Shown: positions 1-12,378, counted from the stretch's first letter. The stretch is DNA of 64,000 bases from Bacteroidota bacterium (GCA_021815365.1 JAKAGZ010000001.1:62001-126000), one strand, 5' to 3'. Numbers and translations: made by a program. The notes: generated by a model from the sequence alone, not told the origin.

Positions 1-1810
1 TCTTATTTGGATTTTTAACAGGAACTAATTCCATCCCGTCGTGTCTGTGGTTTATATAATACTGCTGAGCAATTGAAAAAAGATTAAAAAGGAAATAGTA
101 AAGATTGAGTCCCGACGGGAAACTCATAAACATTATTGTCAGCATTATCGGCATAAGGTATATCAGCGCTTTTTGGTTCGGATCTTTAATAGTCATTTTC
201 TGTTGGAAGTATTGCGTAATGCCCATCAATAAAGCCAACCCGCTTATTTCATTAATTCCAAAAATCGGGAGTTTAAATGGAAGAGTAAAAATCACGTCGG
301 GTCTTGAAAGATCGTTTATCCACCAGACAAATGGCTGCTGCCTTAGTTCTATAGCCGTTTTAAACAGCCCCCAGAGAGCAATAAATACAGGCATCTGTAA
401 AATAATAGGCAAACAACCTCCCGCTGGGTTAATACCATAAGTGGAATATAGTTTCATTGTTTCCTTGCTTACTTTCTCCCTGTCATCGCCGTATTTCTCT
501 TTTATTTCAGCAATCTTGGGTTGAAGCAATTGCATTTTCTTCATTGACTGAAAGCTCTGCTTTGTAAGAGGATAAAGAACAACTTTTATTATCAGGGAGA
601 AAATAACTATTACAAATCCGTAGTTTGGTATGAAATCATGAAGAAAATTAAACAGCGGCAAGAGGATGTATTCGGCTATAGGTCTGACAATAAATTTCAA
701 TCCGAAGAAGCTGCCAAAATCTACTATTGCTTCCAGGTTGCCTTTATATGCTTTTAGTATATCATAATCTACCGGACCGATATATACGGTAAACTCGCTG
801 GTTTCAAGAGCAGTATTTCTGAACGGAACATTTATTCTTGTGCTGTAAAACTCTCTTACTCCGTCCGGTGGAATATCTTCGCGGTACCCCTCAACATAAG
901 CGCCATCCACCTTAGATGGATCTTTGGGAGCAATAATCGCTGCAAAATATTTATCTCTTACAGCAACCCAGTCAACTCTGCCGTTAAAATCTTTCTGAAC
1001 TTTCTCTCCCGGTTTCGAGGCATCAACCAGTACCTGTTCGCCTCCGTAATAAACGCTTGCATCAGAGTATGTTGCTTCATCCACAGAATTATCTTCAACG
1101 AATCTTATCCCGCTGCCCCAGACAAGATCATAAGCATTATTGCTGATCAGGTCATTCATCCTGATCATTTCTATTTTTGTGTCGATGCTGTATTTGTTAC
1201 CATAGAAGGTAAAAATCTTTTTTATTTCACCACCCTTTTTTGTATTATAAACGAATGCCAGGGTAAGTGAATCGTTCCCGCTAACTTTGTAATAACTTTT
1301 CTCATCGGATAAATTAAATTCCAGGTTCTTTGTATTTATTGCCTTTCCGTCTGTTGAAACGAAGGCAAGGTCAAGTGCGTTACCTTTTGAATAATTGATA
1401 AGTTGAACATGTGTTTCGTAAAATTTTTCACCATTTTTTTGTTTTGTTCCTGCTGAATACCAGTTATCATACTTCTTCAAAAAGTATTTTTTTATGTTTG
1501 CCCCCTTAGTAGAGAGTTCAAGCTTAACAAGGTTATTTTCTATGGTAATTATTTCACCTTTGCCGGGGTAATAATCAAAAAATTTTCCATACGTTGTGCT
1601 GTCATTACCGGTTTCATTTTTATTTTGCTTTTGCGGCAACGATAATGTTTGTTCCTTTTCCCTGGTTCTCACAGTATCTTTGACAACGGCAGTTGTATCT
1701 GTCCGTTTACCAGTTGGGAGCGTTGCTGGAGGCTTGGGCGAATTAAGATAAAGCCACAAAACCAGTATTCCGCCTATAAGTATAAATGCTATTGTTGTGT
1801 TTCTGTCCAT
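1..1810 (-). CDS. yidC: Membrane protein insertase YidC (3' end outside window)
   Basis: YidC inserts and folds inner-membrane proteins, alone or with SecYEG. About 603 codons are visible from ATG at 1810; the frame is still open at base 1, so the C-terminus is missing. Visible parts are an N-terminal membrane anchor (about residues 5-22), a low-complexity Thr/Lys linker, a large periplasmic beta domain (about 60-350), and the conserved C-terminal membrane domain with the segments FVIVIFSLIIKVVLYPLT and GGCLPIILQMPVFIALW. A Lys occupies the site where many YidC proteins have the groove Arg. It is the last visible gene of the rpmH-rnpA-yidD-yidC string, the usual order beside an origin. The family call is certain. 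Confidence 0.96.
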   Translation of the reverse strand, partial: MDRNTTIAFILIGGILVLWLYLNSPKPPATLPTGKRTDTTAVVKDTVRTREKEQTLSLPQKQNKNETGNDSTTYGKFFDYYPGKGEIITIENNLVKLELSTKGANIKKYFLKKYDNWYSAGTKQKNGEKFYETHVQLINYSKGNALDLAFVSTDGKAINTKNLEFNLSDEKSYYKVSGNDSLTLAFVYNTKKGGEIKKIFTFYGNKYSIDTKIEMIRMNDLISNNAYDLVWGSGIRFVEDNSVDEATYSDASVYYGGEQVLVDASKPGEKVQKDFNGRVDWVAVRDKYFAAIIAPKDPSKVDGAYVEGYREDIPPDGVREFYSTRINVPFRNTALETSEFTVYIGPVDYDILKAYKGNLEAIVDFGSFFGLKFIVRPIAEYILLPLFNFLHDFIPNYGFVIVIFSLIIKVVLYPLTKQSFQSMKKMQLLQPKIAEIKEKYGDDREKVSKETMKLYSTYGINPAGGCLPIILQMPVFIALWGLFKTAIELRQQPFVWWINDLSRPDVIFTLPFKLPIFGINEISGLALLMGITQYFQQKMTIKDPNQKALIYLMPIMLTIMFMSFPSGLNLYYFLFNLFSIAQQYYINHRHDGMELVPVKNPNK

Positions 1811-1819
1811 CAAAAAAAC

Positions 1820-2032
1820 CTATTTTTCTATGGGGTCGTAACCCCCTTTATTAAATGGATTACATCTTAAAATCCGCCAGGCTGATTTTATTGTTCCCCT
1901 TAATACGCCATATTTTGTGAAAGCCTGCACTGCGTACTCTGAACAGGTGGGATAAAAACGGCAAGAAGAAGGAAACAGCGGCGAAATTATTTTCTGATAC
2001 ACTTTTATTAAAAATACAAAAACTCTCCACAT
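1820..2032 (-). CDS. yidD: Membrane protein insertion efficiency factor YidD
   Basis: A 70-residue protein with the family signature: an N-terminal amphipathic stretch ([15 protein letters not shown]), then [12 protein letters not shown] and the C-terminal [12 protein letters not shown]. YidD is a small membrane-associated protein that aids insertion by YidC. Its start codon overlaps the last base of rnpA and it ends 10 bp before yidC, so the three genes are probably cotranscribed. Confidence 0.95.
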   Translation of the reverse strand: MWRVFVFLIKVYQKIISPLFPSSCRFYPTCSEYAVQAFTKYGVLRGTIKSAWRILRCNPFNKGGYDPIEK

Positions 2033-2430
2033 TACGTTCTGTCTCTTAGTTTGCTCAAAATATCTATCATTGCGGGCATAACTTCCGTTAGAAAAATTTT
2101 CTTATTTCGTTTTTCGGAAATATTATTTGGCAAAAAAACTATCTTTAAAATACTGTTTTTTTTAAGAACTACCTGCCACACAATTTCTTTGTTGTATCTA
2201 TAGGCTTCTTTAAGAAGCCGTTTAACTCTGTTTCTCCAAACGGCGTGTCCAGCTTTTTTATTTACTGCTGCTGCAATCTTAACACAGGGTTTGCTGCTGT
2301 TTTCTACTACTACAAATATAGCCCTTATTTTTTTGTCTGCAGAAAAAATTGTTTTCCCGCTGGAGAAGATTTCATCAAAATCTTTCCTGCTTTTGATCCT
2401 TTCTTCTGCAGAAAGCCCAAACCGTTTCAA
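2032..2430 (-). CDS. rnpA: Ribonuclease P protein component
   Basis: The protein subunit of RNase P, which assists the catalytic RNA in maturing tRNA 5' ends. The 132 residues include the N-terminal region [17 protein letters not shown] and the RNR-type signature seen as [16 protein letters not shown] (about residues 64-79), whose Arg/Lys residues contact RNA. The start codon is TTG at 2430, five bases after the rpmH stop; no ATG in this frame would keep the conserved N-terminus. Position between rpmH and yidD supports the call. Confidence 0.94.
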   Translation of the reverse strand: MKRFGLSAEERIKSRKDFDEIFSSGKTIFSADKKIRAIFVVVENSSKPCVKIAAAVNKKAGHAVWRNRVKRLLKEAYRYNKEIVWQVVLKKNSILKIVFLPNNISEKRNKKIFLTEVMPAMIDILSKLRDRT

Positions 2431-2435
2431 TTTTT

Positions 2436-2582
2436 TTATTTCTCATCACTTACTGTTAGCTTTTTTCTGCCTTTCCTTCTTCTTTCAGCCAGGACCTTTC
2501 TGCCGTTTCTGGTTTTCATTCTTTCTCTGAAGCCGTGCTTATTTTTTCTTTTTCTGTTGCTTGGCTGGTATGTCCTTTTCAT
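2436..2582 (-). CDS. rpmH: 50S ribosomal protein L34
   Basis: A 48-residue, very basic protein beginning [20 protein letters not shown] and containing [20 protein letters not shown], which is the L34 sequence pattern over its whole length. It is the first gene of the reverse-strand operon and is read away from dnaA, marking the strand switch at the origin. Confidence 0.95.
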   Translation of the reverse strand: MKRTYQPSNRKRKNKHGFRERMKTRNGRKVLAERRRKGRKKLTVSDEK

Positions 2583-3017
2583 GTTAACTCCTATTTCTTA
2601 TCAAAAAGATTTCAAAAATAGTCACAGATGCCTTAAAACACAAGATATTTAATTTCTGTTGGCATACGTTTTGATTTCATCAAATATTTTTTGATATTTT
2701 AATAAAATTAATTTGCACAACGGCATTTTACTTCATATCTTTCACTTGTGTCAGCTACAATCAGCACGGTGTACATCTTGTGGATAATTTTATTTTGTGA
2801 AAATGTTTCACAAGATAATTTCTGTTTGATACCTATGTAATAAAAACCAAATTGTGTTAATAATTTAAATGGCGCACTGTAAAATATTAAAAAAGAAGGG
2901 ATTGCGCTGGCGTTTTTAATGTTAACTTCTTGTTTATAACTTTTTTTGTCGTGATAAATTTCTTTTTTTAATAAAAAAATATACATTTTTACTTTTTTGC
3001 TTTGTGGATAAGTTGTT
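2583..3017. other. Candidate oriC / dnaA control region
   Basis: A gene-free, AT-rich stretch of 435 bases between the divergent genes rpmH and dnaA. It holds two perfect DnaA boxes in the same orientation, TGTGGATAA at 2779-2787 and 3003-3011 (reverse complement of TTATCCACA); the second ends six bases before the dnaA start and is well placed for autoregulation. Just after the first box is a perfect inverted repeat (2795-2813). The divergent layout and the adjoining replication genes point to the chromosome origin; the exact unwinding site cannot be fixed by eye. Confidence 0.75.
2795..2813. repeat. Perfect 8-bp inverted repeat beside a DnaA box
   Basis: TTGTGAAA, a 3-base spacer ATG, then TTTCACAA. 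It starts eight bases after the DnaA box at 2779-2787. It resembles two half-sites of a DNA-binding protein or a small hairpin. The half-sites recall those of parS but in the reverse order, so it is not a parS match. Confidence 0.6.
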
Positions 3018-4418
3018 ATGTTCAATACTGATCTTGCAGAAAAAGTTTCTCTGCATAAACCTTCGATAATCTGGAAAGAGTGTCTTAATACAATTAAAGA
3101 GAACGTTCCCCAGATAACATTTAACACCTGGTTTCTGCCGATAAAGCCGCTTGACGTGGATAATTCAACACTAAAAGTGCAATTACCAAGCCAGTTTTTC
3201 TGGGAATGGATTGATGAACATTATAATACACTTATCAGTAAAACAATTCATGATATTTTAGGTCCCGGCGCTAAGCTGGCTTACGTTATCGCCAGCGATT
3301 CTGAAAATGAAGAAGCTGAAATAGCAGATCCTATAATTTTAAAAAAAGAAAAAAATCGTGTTCAACAAAAAGTTAAAAAGGATTTTGAATCTTACTTAAA
3401 TCCGCGTTATACACTTGATAATTTTATTAAAGGGGAAGGCAACCAGCTTGCAAGGGCAGCAGCAGTTGCAATCAGTGATAATCCTGGAGGAACGTCCTTT
3501 AATCCTCTTTTCGTATATGGTGGTGTTGGCTTAGGAAAAACTCATCTTGTTCAGGGTATAGGAAATCAGATACTTTTAAATTTTCCTGAAAAAAAAGTTA
3601 TTTACCTTTCTTCAGACATTTTTACTGTAGAGTTTGTTGAAGCTATACAATCTAATAAAGTCAACGAGTTTTCAAATTTCTATAGAAACATGGATGTCCT
3701 GATTATTGATGATATTCAGTTTCTTACCGGCAAAGAAAAAACACAGGATCTCTTTTTCCATATTTTTAATACTTTACACCAATCGAGAAAGCAAATAATT
3801 TTAACGAGCGACAAGCCGCCAAAAGATCTTATGGGTTTGGATGAAAGATTAATTTCCAGATTTCAATGGGGATTAACCGCCGATATTCAGCCACCTGATT
3901 TTGAAACAAGGATGGCAATTCTTAAGAAAAAAGCTGAAGATTACGGTATGACTATTTCCGGAGATATTTTAGACTTTATTGCTACCAATATTGTTTCTAA
4001 CATAAGAGAATTAGAGGGCTGCCTGATTAAACTCCTTGCTAATGCTTCTTTAAGTTCAAGAGAAATAAATATTGAATTAGCCAGAAAAACTGTCAGGGAG
4101 ATCGCTACTGACAGAAAAGTTAATATTACTATTGAGAACATAACATCTCTTGTCTGTGATTTTTTAAAAATAGATGAAAATAAAATCAGGGATAAAACAA
4201 GAAAAAAAGAAATAGTTTTTGCAAGACAAATTGCTATGTTTTTATCTAAAGAGCTAACAAAGTCTTCATTAAAAACTATCGGACTTCATTTTGGAGGAAG
4301 AGACCACTCTACTGTTATTCATGCTTGTTCTTCTATCGAAAAAAACCTTCCCAGTGACCCGGCTCTAAAGGAGATAATAGACAAAATAAGAAATCAAATA
4401 GAGGGGACCTTCTCCTGA
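3018..4418 (+). CDS. dnaA: Chromosomal replication initiator DnaA
   Basis: DnaA binds boxes at oriC and opens the duplex. The 466 residues show domain I (about 15-90, with IWKECLNTIKENVPQITFNTW), a short linker, the AAA+ domain III with Walker A GGVGLGKTHLVQ near residue 170 and Walker B DVLIIDDIQFL, and the C-terminal box-binding domain IV ending in GGRDHSTVIHACSSIEK. The length is normal for the family. The start ATG lies six bases after a DnaA box, which suggests autoregulation. Confidence 0.98.
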   Translation: MFNTDLAEKVSLHKPSIIWKECLNTIKENVPQITFNTWFLPIKPLDVDNSTLKVQLPSQFFWEWIDEHYNTLISKTIHDILGPGAKLAYVIASDSENEEAEIADPIILKKEKNRVQQKVKKDFESYLNPRYTLDNFIKGEGNQLARAAAVAISDNPGGTSFNPLFVYGGVGLGKTHLVQGIGNQILLNFPEKKVIYLSSDIFTVEFVEAIQSNKVNEFSNFYRNMDVLIIDDIQFLTGKEKTQDLFFHIFNTLHQSRKQIILTSDKPPKDLMGLDERLISRFQWGLTADIQPPDFETRMAILKKKAEDYGMTISGDILDFIATNIVSNIRELEGCLIKLLANASLSSREINIELARKTVREIATDRKVNITIENITSLVCDFLKIDENKIRDKTRKKEIVFARQIAMFLSKELTKSSLKTIGLHFGGRDHSTVIHACSSIEKNLPSDPALKEIIDKIRNQIEGTFS

Positions 4419-4746
4419 CTTTTGTTAATTTGTTGTTAGTAACTTCTTTTTCGCTGTTGATAATTACCTTCTTACAAACAAGTCGTTAGTAAAAGAATTA
4501 CTTCCATTTTTTTATAAACATTTTGTTTTTGGTTTTTATTTAAAAATTTATCTAAAACAAAAAACAAATTGCTATATCAACAAATTAACAGGCTTATTAT
4601 AATTATTAATTTTTAAATATTTATATATTAATTAAATATAATGTTGTTACTAAAAAGTAGTATTTTAAAACTGATTGACTCTTTCTCTGTTTTCAACTAA
4701 TTTTTATGAGGGTTTCTTATTCATAATCAATTTAAGAGTATATGTC
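4419..4746. other. AT-rich intergenic region between dnaA and a lipoprotein gene
   Basis: A 328-base gap with no convincing gene. Bases 4500-4670 are almost entirely A/T, a possible duplex-unwinding element if the origin is bipartite around dnaA. Two related words, TTAGTAA near the start and TTACTAA near 4648, form distant inverted half-sites. No perfect DnaA box is present here, so an origin role is weaker than for the region upstream of dnaA. Confidence 0.4.
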
Positions 4747-5145
4747 ATGAAAAGACGGTATTTTTTTTATGTGGCTGCAATATCTGTTTTTTCTATAATA
4801 ACAAATAGTGGATGCAGTGCTTCGGTTAATAACAGTATAAAGTTTAAAAACCTTGCCGCAGGAGATATTGTCGTAAACTTCAGAGGGCAAGATGTATCAG
4901 TAGCTGCTGGTGGAACTGGGGAAATAAAAGAAATACCACAGGGTACATATAAATATGCAACAACATATACAATACCCATAGGTGCAAGTAGTTCTACCAC
5001 AACAGGCGATGTTTCCGGGCAGGTGGTTATTAACGCAGGAACAAGAATACTTGTACTCTACTCCAGCACTTTGATAAATGGTGTTTATACCTTGTCAGCG
5101 ACAATTTCTAACAGTGACTCGCAAACAAGCACAACAGGACCATAA
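4747..5145 (+). CDS. Small predicted lipoprotein of unknown function
   Basis: From ATG 4747 the product has 132 residues. The N-terminus is a lipoprotein signal: MKRR, a hydrophobic core, then TNSGC with the acylated Cys expected at residue 20. A longer frame extends upstream, but the signal peptide argues for this start. The mature part is a beta-rich, Ser/Thr-rich domain with IVVNFRGQDVSV and GTYKYATTYTIPIG, suggesting an envelope-exposed beta-sandwich. I do not recognise the family. It interrupts the common dnaA-dnaN pairing and is followed by 133 bases before dnaN, so it is probably transcribed separately. Confidence 0.7.
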   Translation: MKRRYFFYVAAISVFSIITNSGCSASVNNSIKFKNLAAGDIVVNFRGQDVSVAAGGTGEIKEIPQGTYKYATTYTIPIGASSSTTTGDVSGQVVINAGTRILVLYSSTLINGVYTLSATISNSDSQTSTTGP

Positions 5146-5278
5146 AATAAGAGAAAAAAACGCAGACCAGAAGAGATTCTAAAAACTAAACTGCGTAAAA
5201 ATTTTTAAGTAAACGACAAAAAGAATTGAGAAAAGGGGGTATTTTTTGTATTTTTGTTTGCCTCAACAGGAGATTTAA

Positions 5279-6388
5279 ATGGAATTTAAAGTTAACAGCA
5301 GAATCTTAGAAAAACTTTTATCTCACATTATTCCAGCCGTTCCCACAAGGACCCCAATGCCTATATTAGAGAACTTTTTGTTCGAAATAAAGGAAGGATA
5401 TCTCAAGGTTTCTGCAACTGATTTGGAAATAGCACTAATTTCTTCTGTTAATGTCTCTGCAGAAGAAGAAATAAAAATAGTAATCCCGGCAAGGCTGTTA
5501 TATGAGGTTGTAAGATCTCTTGGAGACACGCAAATACTTTTTGAGACAGAGCCAAACTCCAAACTAAAACTTACAACAGAGAACGGAATTTATAATATTG
5601 GTTTTTCATCACCGGAAGAATTTCCTGCCATACCGGCAGTAACAAAAGAAAAAGAAATTATAATCAGCGGGGCAGAGCTAAAAAAAGCAATAGACCAGAC
5701 GTCTTTTGCAATGAGTAAAGAAGATATGAGACCATCAATGACAGGGACCTTATTTGAATTTTCCGAAGAAGGTTTAAGATTCGTTGCAACAGACGGCCAC
5801 AGGTTGGTCAGATATATAAATAAAAAAATAAAAAACCATAAAGAAGAGCAATATATAATTCCCGAAAAAGCAATTTCTGTTTTATCAAAATTACTAACAG
5901 AGGATGAAGTAAAAATTTATTTCAGCAAGACAAATGTTTCTTTTTATATCGGAGATATTGAATTTAATTCCAGATTAATAGGAGAAAAATATCCTGCATA
6001 TAACAGCGTGATTCCTTTAGAAAATGAAAACGAGATGAAGCTTAAGACAAACGAAATACTTTCAACCATAAAGAGAATGAGTTTATTTTCCACAACAAGC
6101 TCTAAGCAGGTAAAGTTCACGATAGAGAAAAATAATCTTGAGGTGTCTGCTGAAGATATAGACCGCGGCTCAAACGCAAAAGAAAAAATAGAATGTATGT
6201 ATAAAGGAGAACCGATGAGCATTGGTTTTAATACAGCTTATGTACATGATATTTTATCTCATGTAAATAATGAAGAGGTTATTTTTAAACTGCATTCCCC
6301 GACTAAAGCCTGTATTGTAGAACCAGCAAAAAGCAGCGAAAACGAAGACCTCCTGCTTTTATTGATGCCGGTTCGTTTAAATAATTAG
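5279..6388 (+). CDS. dnaN: DNA polymerase III subunit beta (sliding clamp)
   Basis: The 369-residue protein has the standard three-domain clamp length and hallmark segments: PILENFLFEI near residue 29, FVATDGHRLV near 170, and a C-terminal LLLLLMPVRL of the type that ends clamp proteins. It encircles DNA and tethers polymerase III and other replication proteins. A good ribosome binding site, AGGAGA, precedes ATG 5279. recF follows two bases after the stop. Confidence 0.97.
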   Translation: MEFKVNSRILEKLLSHIIPAVPTRTPMPILENFLFEIKEGYLKVSATDLEIALISSVNVSAEEEIKIVIPARLLYEVVRSLGDTQILFETEPNSKLKLTTENGIYNIGFSSPEEFPAIPAVTKEKEIIISGAELKKAIDQTSFAMSKEDMRPSMTGTLFEFSEEGLRFVATDGHRLVRYINKKIKNHKEEQYIIPEKAISVLSKLLTEDEVKIYFSKTNVSFYIGDIEFNSRLIGEKYPAYNSVIPLENENEMKLKTNEILSTIKRMSLFSTTSSKQVKFTIEKNNLEVSAEDIDRGSNAKEKIECMYKGEPMSIGFNTAYVHDILSHVNNEEVIFKLHSPTKACIVEPAKSSENEDLLLLLMPVRLNN

Positions 6389-6390
6389 AA

Positions 6391-7503
6391 ATGATTTTAA
6401 CCAGCATTTATCTGCGTAATTTCAGAATTCACAAGGACACAAAAATAAAATTTTCTGAAAACCTTAATTACTTTGTTGGCGGTAACGGGCAGGGAAAAAC
6501 AACAATATTAGATTCTATATATTATCTCTGCACTACAAAAAGTCATGATACAAAAACAGACAGTGAGTCTGTAAGATTTAACGAGGAAAGTTTTGAGCTG
6601 GGCGGGGTATTTAGGGGAACAAGCGAAAATAAGATCAGGATAGTTTATTCACTAAAAGATAACAAAAAGGAATATTTACAGGACGGTAAGAAAATAACAA
6701 GGTCTGTTGATATTATAGGAAGGTTTCCCGTGGTTTTATTAACGCCGGCAGACCATGCGATTACACAGGGATACCCCGGAGAGAGAAGGAAATTCATAGA
6801 TTCAATTATATCGCAGGCAAGCGGAACATATCTTAAAATATTATTGGATTATAATAAAACACTTCGTCAGCGCTCGTCTCTCTTATGCCAGATGAAAGAA
6901 AACAGGAGAAACTCTCTCTCTGATGAGCTAAATGCCTGGACTACGAAACTGGTGCAATCCGGTAAAGAAATAATAGAACACAGGGAAAAATTTGTAAATG
7001 AGTTTAATGGTTTTATTAAAGAATCTTATGAAATAATTATGGGTAAAGAAGAAGTGCCTGCAATGAGATATTTTTATTTTGATGGAATGAGTTCTTCAAA
7101 CATAGAGGGAAAATTTTTTGAGCTGCTGGATCAGAAAAAGGAAGAAGAGTTAAAACGCGCAGCAAACCTTGTTGGCCCTCACAGAGACGATTTTATTTTT
7201 GAAATAAATAAATTGAACCTGAAAGATTTTGGTTCACAGGGGCAGCACAAAACTTTCCAGGTAGCTTTAAGATTCGCACAATTTTTTTACCTGAAAAAAA
7301 CAACCGGAAAAACCCCGGTTTTTTTACTTGACGATGTTTTCGGCGAGCTGGATAAAAAAAGATCTATAAAGATAAGTGAATATTTAAGAGAAGTCGGTCA
7401 AGCATTCATCACACTGACAGATTTCGCAAATTTTTCTTTTCTGAAAAGGCAGGAGAATGATATGCTGTTTCAAATAAACAACGGGACTGTAGACTATGCG
7501 TGA
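6391..7503 (+). CDS. recF: DNA replication and repair protein RecF
   Basis: RecF is an SMC-like ATPase that helps load RecA at single-strand gaps. The 370 residues show Walker A GGNGQGKTTILDSIYYL near residue 30, the family sequence GRFPVVLLTPADHAITQG, the signature GSQGQHKTFQVALR, and Walker B PVFLLDDVFGELD. It lies directly after dnaN and overlaps the next gene by eight bases, as in many origin clusters. Confidence 0.97.
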   Translation: MILTSIYLRNFRIHKDTKIKFSENLNYFVGGNGQGKTTILDSIYYLCTTKSHDTKTDSESVRFNEESFELGGVFRGTSENKIRIVYSLKDNKKEYLQDGKKITRSVDIIGRFPVVLLTPADHAITQGYPGERRKFIDSIISQASGTYLKILLDYNKTLRQRSSLLCQMKENRRNSLSDELNAWTTKLVQSGKEIIEHREKFVNEFNGFIKESYEIIMGKEEVPAMRYFYFDGMSSSNIEGKFFELLDQKKEEELKRAANLVGPHRDDFIFEINKLNLKDFGSQGQHKTFQVALRFAQFFYLKKTTGKTPVFLLDDVFGELDKKRSIKISEYLREVGQAFITLTDFANFSFLKRQENDMLFQINNGTVDYA

Positions 7504-7783
7504 GGGTTTTCATCGTTTATCTGATATATTTAACACTGACCCCGGGTTGGCAAACATAAGAAAGTCGCTGAAGCAGTCAGATGTTGTGAATGATTTTGAA
7601 AAGATTTTCCCGGAATTAAAAAAAGTCGCTGAAGCAGTTAAAGTAGATAAAAAATGTATTTGTCTTCGTGTAGAAAACTCTGCGTGGAGAAGTGAATTAA
7701 GATTGAGAGAAATGCAAATAATAAAAAAAATAAATAATTACTATAAAGAAGAAAGAATAAAGTACGTACGATTTGTCCCTTGA
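7496..7783 (+). CDS. DUF721 (DciA-like) protein
   Basis: A 95-residue protein that overlaps recF. It matches the DUF721 pattern: an N-terminal region (LSDIFNTDPGLANIRKSL), a short linker, and the conserved core CLRVENSAWRSELRLREMQIIKKIN. DUF721 includes DciA, a loader or partner of the replicative helicase in bacteria without DnaC. Its position in a recF-gyrB operon is typical. Only family membership is seen here; the helicase role is from related proteins. Confidence 0.85.
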   Translation: MREGFHRLSDIFNTDPGLANIRKSLKQSDVVNDFEKIFPELKKVAEAVKVDKKCICLRVENSAWRSELRLREMQIIKKINNYYKEERIKYVRFVP

Positions 7784-7813
7784 GTTAAAATAAAAATAGT
7801 AAACGGAACGTAA

Positions 7814-9793
<1,980 letters not shown>

Positions 9794-9930
9794 ATAGAAA
9801 AGAAAGTGGTATGAAAAATCTCTGGATGATCTTATTAAAATGAAAAAGGCAGCTTGGTCGAACAAAAGATTTAGCAGATTTAGAATACTTAATTGAAATT
9901 AAAAAGCAAACTCAAAAGAAGAAATAAAAC

Positions 9931-12378
9931 ATGGCAACAATTTTTGAAAAAGTAATTCCGGTAGCCCTCGAAGAAGAAATGAAATCTTCTTATATAGATT
10001 ACTCAATGTCGGTAATAGTAGCGAGAGCGTTACCTGATGTGAGAGACGGTTTAAAGCCGGTTCACCGCCGGGTTTTATTTGGAATGCATGAACTCGGTGT
10101 AGCATATAACAAACCATACAAAAAATCTGCAAGAATAGTTGGAGAGGTTTTAGGTAAATATCATCCTCACGGGGACACAGCTGTTTATGATACGATGGTA
10201 AGAATGGTTCAGGATTTTTCTCTTCGTTATCCACTTATTGACGGGCAGGGAAATTTTGGCTCCGTTGACGGAGACTCCCCGGCTGCGATGCGTTACACAG
10301 AAGCAAGGCTGTCAAGAATAGCCGATGAAATGCTTCGTGATCTTGACAAGGACACAGTTGATTTCACGTCAAACTTCGATGACTCGTTGCAGGAACCAAC
10401 AGTGCTGCCGTCTTATCTGCCAAACCTGCTCGTAAACGGGACCAGTGGAATTGCAGTTGGTATGGCAACAAATATTCCACCGCATAATCTTTCTGAAGTA
10501 GTTGACGGGCTTATTGCGCTTATTAAAAATCCTGAGCTGACTTCTGAAAAGCTGATGAAATTTGTCACAGCACCTGATTTCCCTACCGCCGGAATAATTT
10601 ATGGATACCAGGGTGTTAAAGACGCATATACCACCGGCCGCGGAATTATAAAGATCCGCGCAAAAGCAAATATAGAAACACTTAAGAACGGAAGAGAAAA
10701 TATTATCGTTACGGAGCTTCCTTACCAGGTCAACAAAGCAAATCTTATCGAAAAAATTGCAGAACTTGTAAGAGAAGGAAAGCTGGATGATATTGCTAAC
10801 CTGCGCGATGAGTCAGACCGCGATGGAATGAGAATAGTGATTGAGCTGAAAAGAGATTCTCAGCCGGCAATAGTTCTCAACCAGCTTTTTAAACACACAC
10901 AGATGCAGAGTACTTTTGGCGTTATTCTGCTTGCTTTAGTAAACGGCGCTCCAAAAGTTCTTACACTGAAAGAAGTAATGCAGCACTTCATCAACCACAG
11001 GATGGATGTGCTTATACGCAGGACAAAATTTGAGCTGGATGCTGCAGAAAAGCGCGCACACATTTTAGAGGGTTACATAATCGCTCTTGATAATATTGAT
11101 GCCGTAATTCAGACAATTAAAAAATCGAAGGATACAGATACTGCAAAAGTCAACCTGATGAAAAAATTCAAGCTGACCGAGATACAGGCAAAAGCTATAC
11201 TCGATATGCGCCTGCAGAGATTGACAGGATTAGAAAGGAAGAAAATAGAAGATGAGTATAAAGAGACGATAAAACTGATCGAACAACTGAAGGGGATTCT
11301 TACCAGCGAAGAAAAAAGATATTTAATTATCAAGGACGAACTGCTTGCACTGAAAGAAAAATACGGTGATGAACGCAGAACGGAAATAATCAAAGATTAC
11401 GAAGAATTTTCTCTTGAAGATATTATTGCAGAGGAAGATGTTGTAGTTACGATTTCTCATTCGGGGTATATCAAGCGTTTCCCGGTAAGCGGGTACAGAA
11501 AACAAGGGCGGGGCGGCAAAGGTGTAACAGGTGGGGGTACAAAAGACGAAGACTTTATCGAACACATGTTCATAGCATCAACGCATCATTATATTCTGAT
11601 CTTCACAGATAAAGGAAAATGTTACTGGCTGAAAGTGCATGAAATTCCTGAAGGCGGAAGAACTTCACGCGGCAGGTCTATACTGAACTTAATTCAAAAA
11701 GAAAAAGATGAAAGCATCACAGCATTTGTAGCAGTTAAAGAATTTAGGGATGATCAATATCTTGTTATGGCTACACGGCAGGGAACAATAAAGAAGACAG
11801 TTCTTTCTGCCTATGGTAATGTCCGCAAAGGCGGAATAAATGCAATAAATCTTGCTGAAGGAGATAACCTAATTGCAGTACGGATGACCGAAGGCAATAA
11901 TGATATTGTTCTCGGTACCCGAAATGGTTTTGCAATTCGCTTTAACGAGAAAGACGTCAGGGAGATGGGAAGGACGGCAACGGGTGTAAGAGGCGTCAGA
12001 CTTGGGAAGGGTGATATAGTTGTTGGGCTGGTTGTTCTGAAACGGCAGTCCACCATTATGGTTGTAACTGAAAAAGGTTTTGGCAAGCGTTCGGATATGA
12101 ATGACTACAGGGTGACACACCGCGGAGGGAAAGGTGTTATCACTGTTAAAACTAACGACAAAGTTGGTAAATTAATTTCACTGATGGAAGTTGTGGACGG
12201 CGATGAGCTTGTGATTATCACAACACGCGGAATGGTTATCAGGCAGGCAGTAACTGAAATAAGAGTGATGGGCAGAAACACACAGGGTGTCAGGGTTATC
12301 AGGTTGAATGAGGGAGATAAAATAGCAGATATCTCTAAGGTAATTCCAGAGAGTGAAGGAGAGAACGGAGAGGAATAA
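9931..12378 (+). CDS. gyrA: DNA gyrase subunit A
   Basis: The DNA-cutting subunit, 815 residues. The active-site Tyr is residue 122 in [10 protein letters not shown]. The N-terminal part shows the quinolone-site region ([17 protein letters not shown]). The C-terminal beta-pinwheel repeats include a GyrA-box form, QGRGGKG, near residue 525, which favours gyrase over topoisomerase IV ParC. The acidic tail ends in SEGENGEE. hemL converges on it from the other strand with only 41 bases between them. Confidence 0.97.
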   Translation: MATIFEKVIPVALEEEMKSSYIDYSMSVIVARALPDVRDGLKPVHRRVLFGMHELGVAYNKPYKKSARIVGEVLGKYHPHGDTAVYDTMVRMVQDFSLRYPLIDGQGNFGSVDGDSPAAMRYTEARLSRIADEMLRDLDKDTVDFTSNFDDSLQEPTVLPSYLPNLLVNGTSGIAVGMATNIPPHNLSEVVDGLIALIKNPELTSEKLMKFVTAPDFPTAGIIYGYQGVKDAYTTGRGIIKIRAKANIETLKNGRENIIVTELPYQVNKANLIEKIAELVREGKLDDIANLRDESDRDGMRIVIELKRDSQPAIVLNQLFKHTQMQSTFGVILLALVNGAPKVLTLKEVMQHFINHRMDVLIRRTKFELDAAEKRAHILEGYIIALDNIDAVIQTIKKSKDTDTAKVNLMKKFKLTEIQAKAILDMRLQRLTGLERKKIEDEYKETIKLIEQLKGILTSEEKRYLIIKDELLALKEKYGDERRTEIIKDYEEFSLEDIIAEEDVVVTISHSGYIKRFPVSGYRKQGRGGKGVTGGGTKDEDFIEHMFIASTHHYILIFTDKGKCYWLKVHEIPEGGRTSRGRSILNLIQKEKDESITAFVAVKEFRDDQYLVMATRQGTIKKTVLSAYGNVRKGGINAINLAEGDNLIAVRMTEGNNDIVLGTRNGFAIRFNEKDVREMGRTATGVRGVRLGKGDIVVGLVVLKRQSTIMVVTEKGFGKRSDMNDYRVTHRGGKGVITVKTNDKVGKLISLMEVVDGDELVIITTRGMVIRQAVTEIRVMGRNTQGVRVIRLNEGDKIADISKVIPESEGENGEE

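Noticed and set aside
2245-2652. Forward-strand frames over rnpA and rpmH
   Set aside because: They are antisense to recognised genes and are Phe-rich, as expected for the complement of Lys/Glu-rich coding sequence.
2795-2813. A parS centromere-like site
   Set aside because: Half-sites resemble parS but are in reversed order, and the consensus is not met.
5146-5278. A terminator after the lipoprotein gene (ACGCAG/CTGCGT)
   Set aside because: The loop is about 30 bases and the T run is poor, so it is not a good intrinsic terminator.
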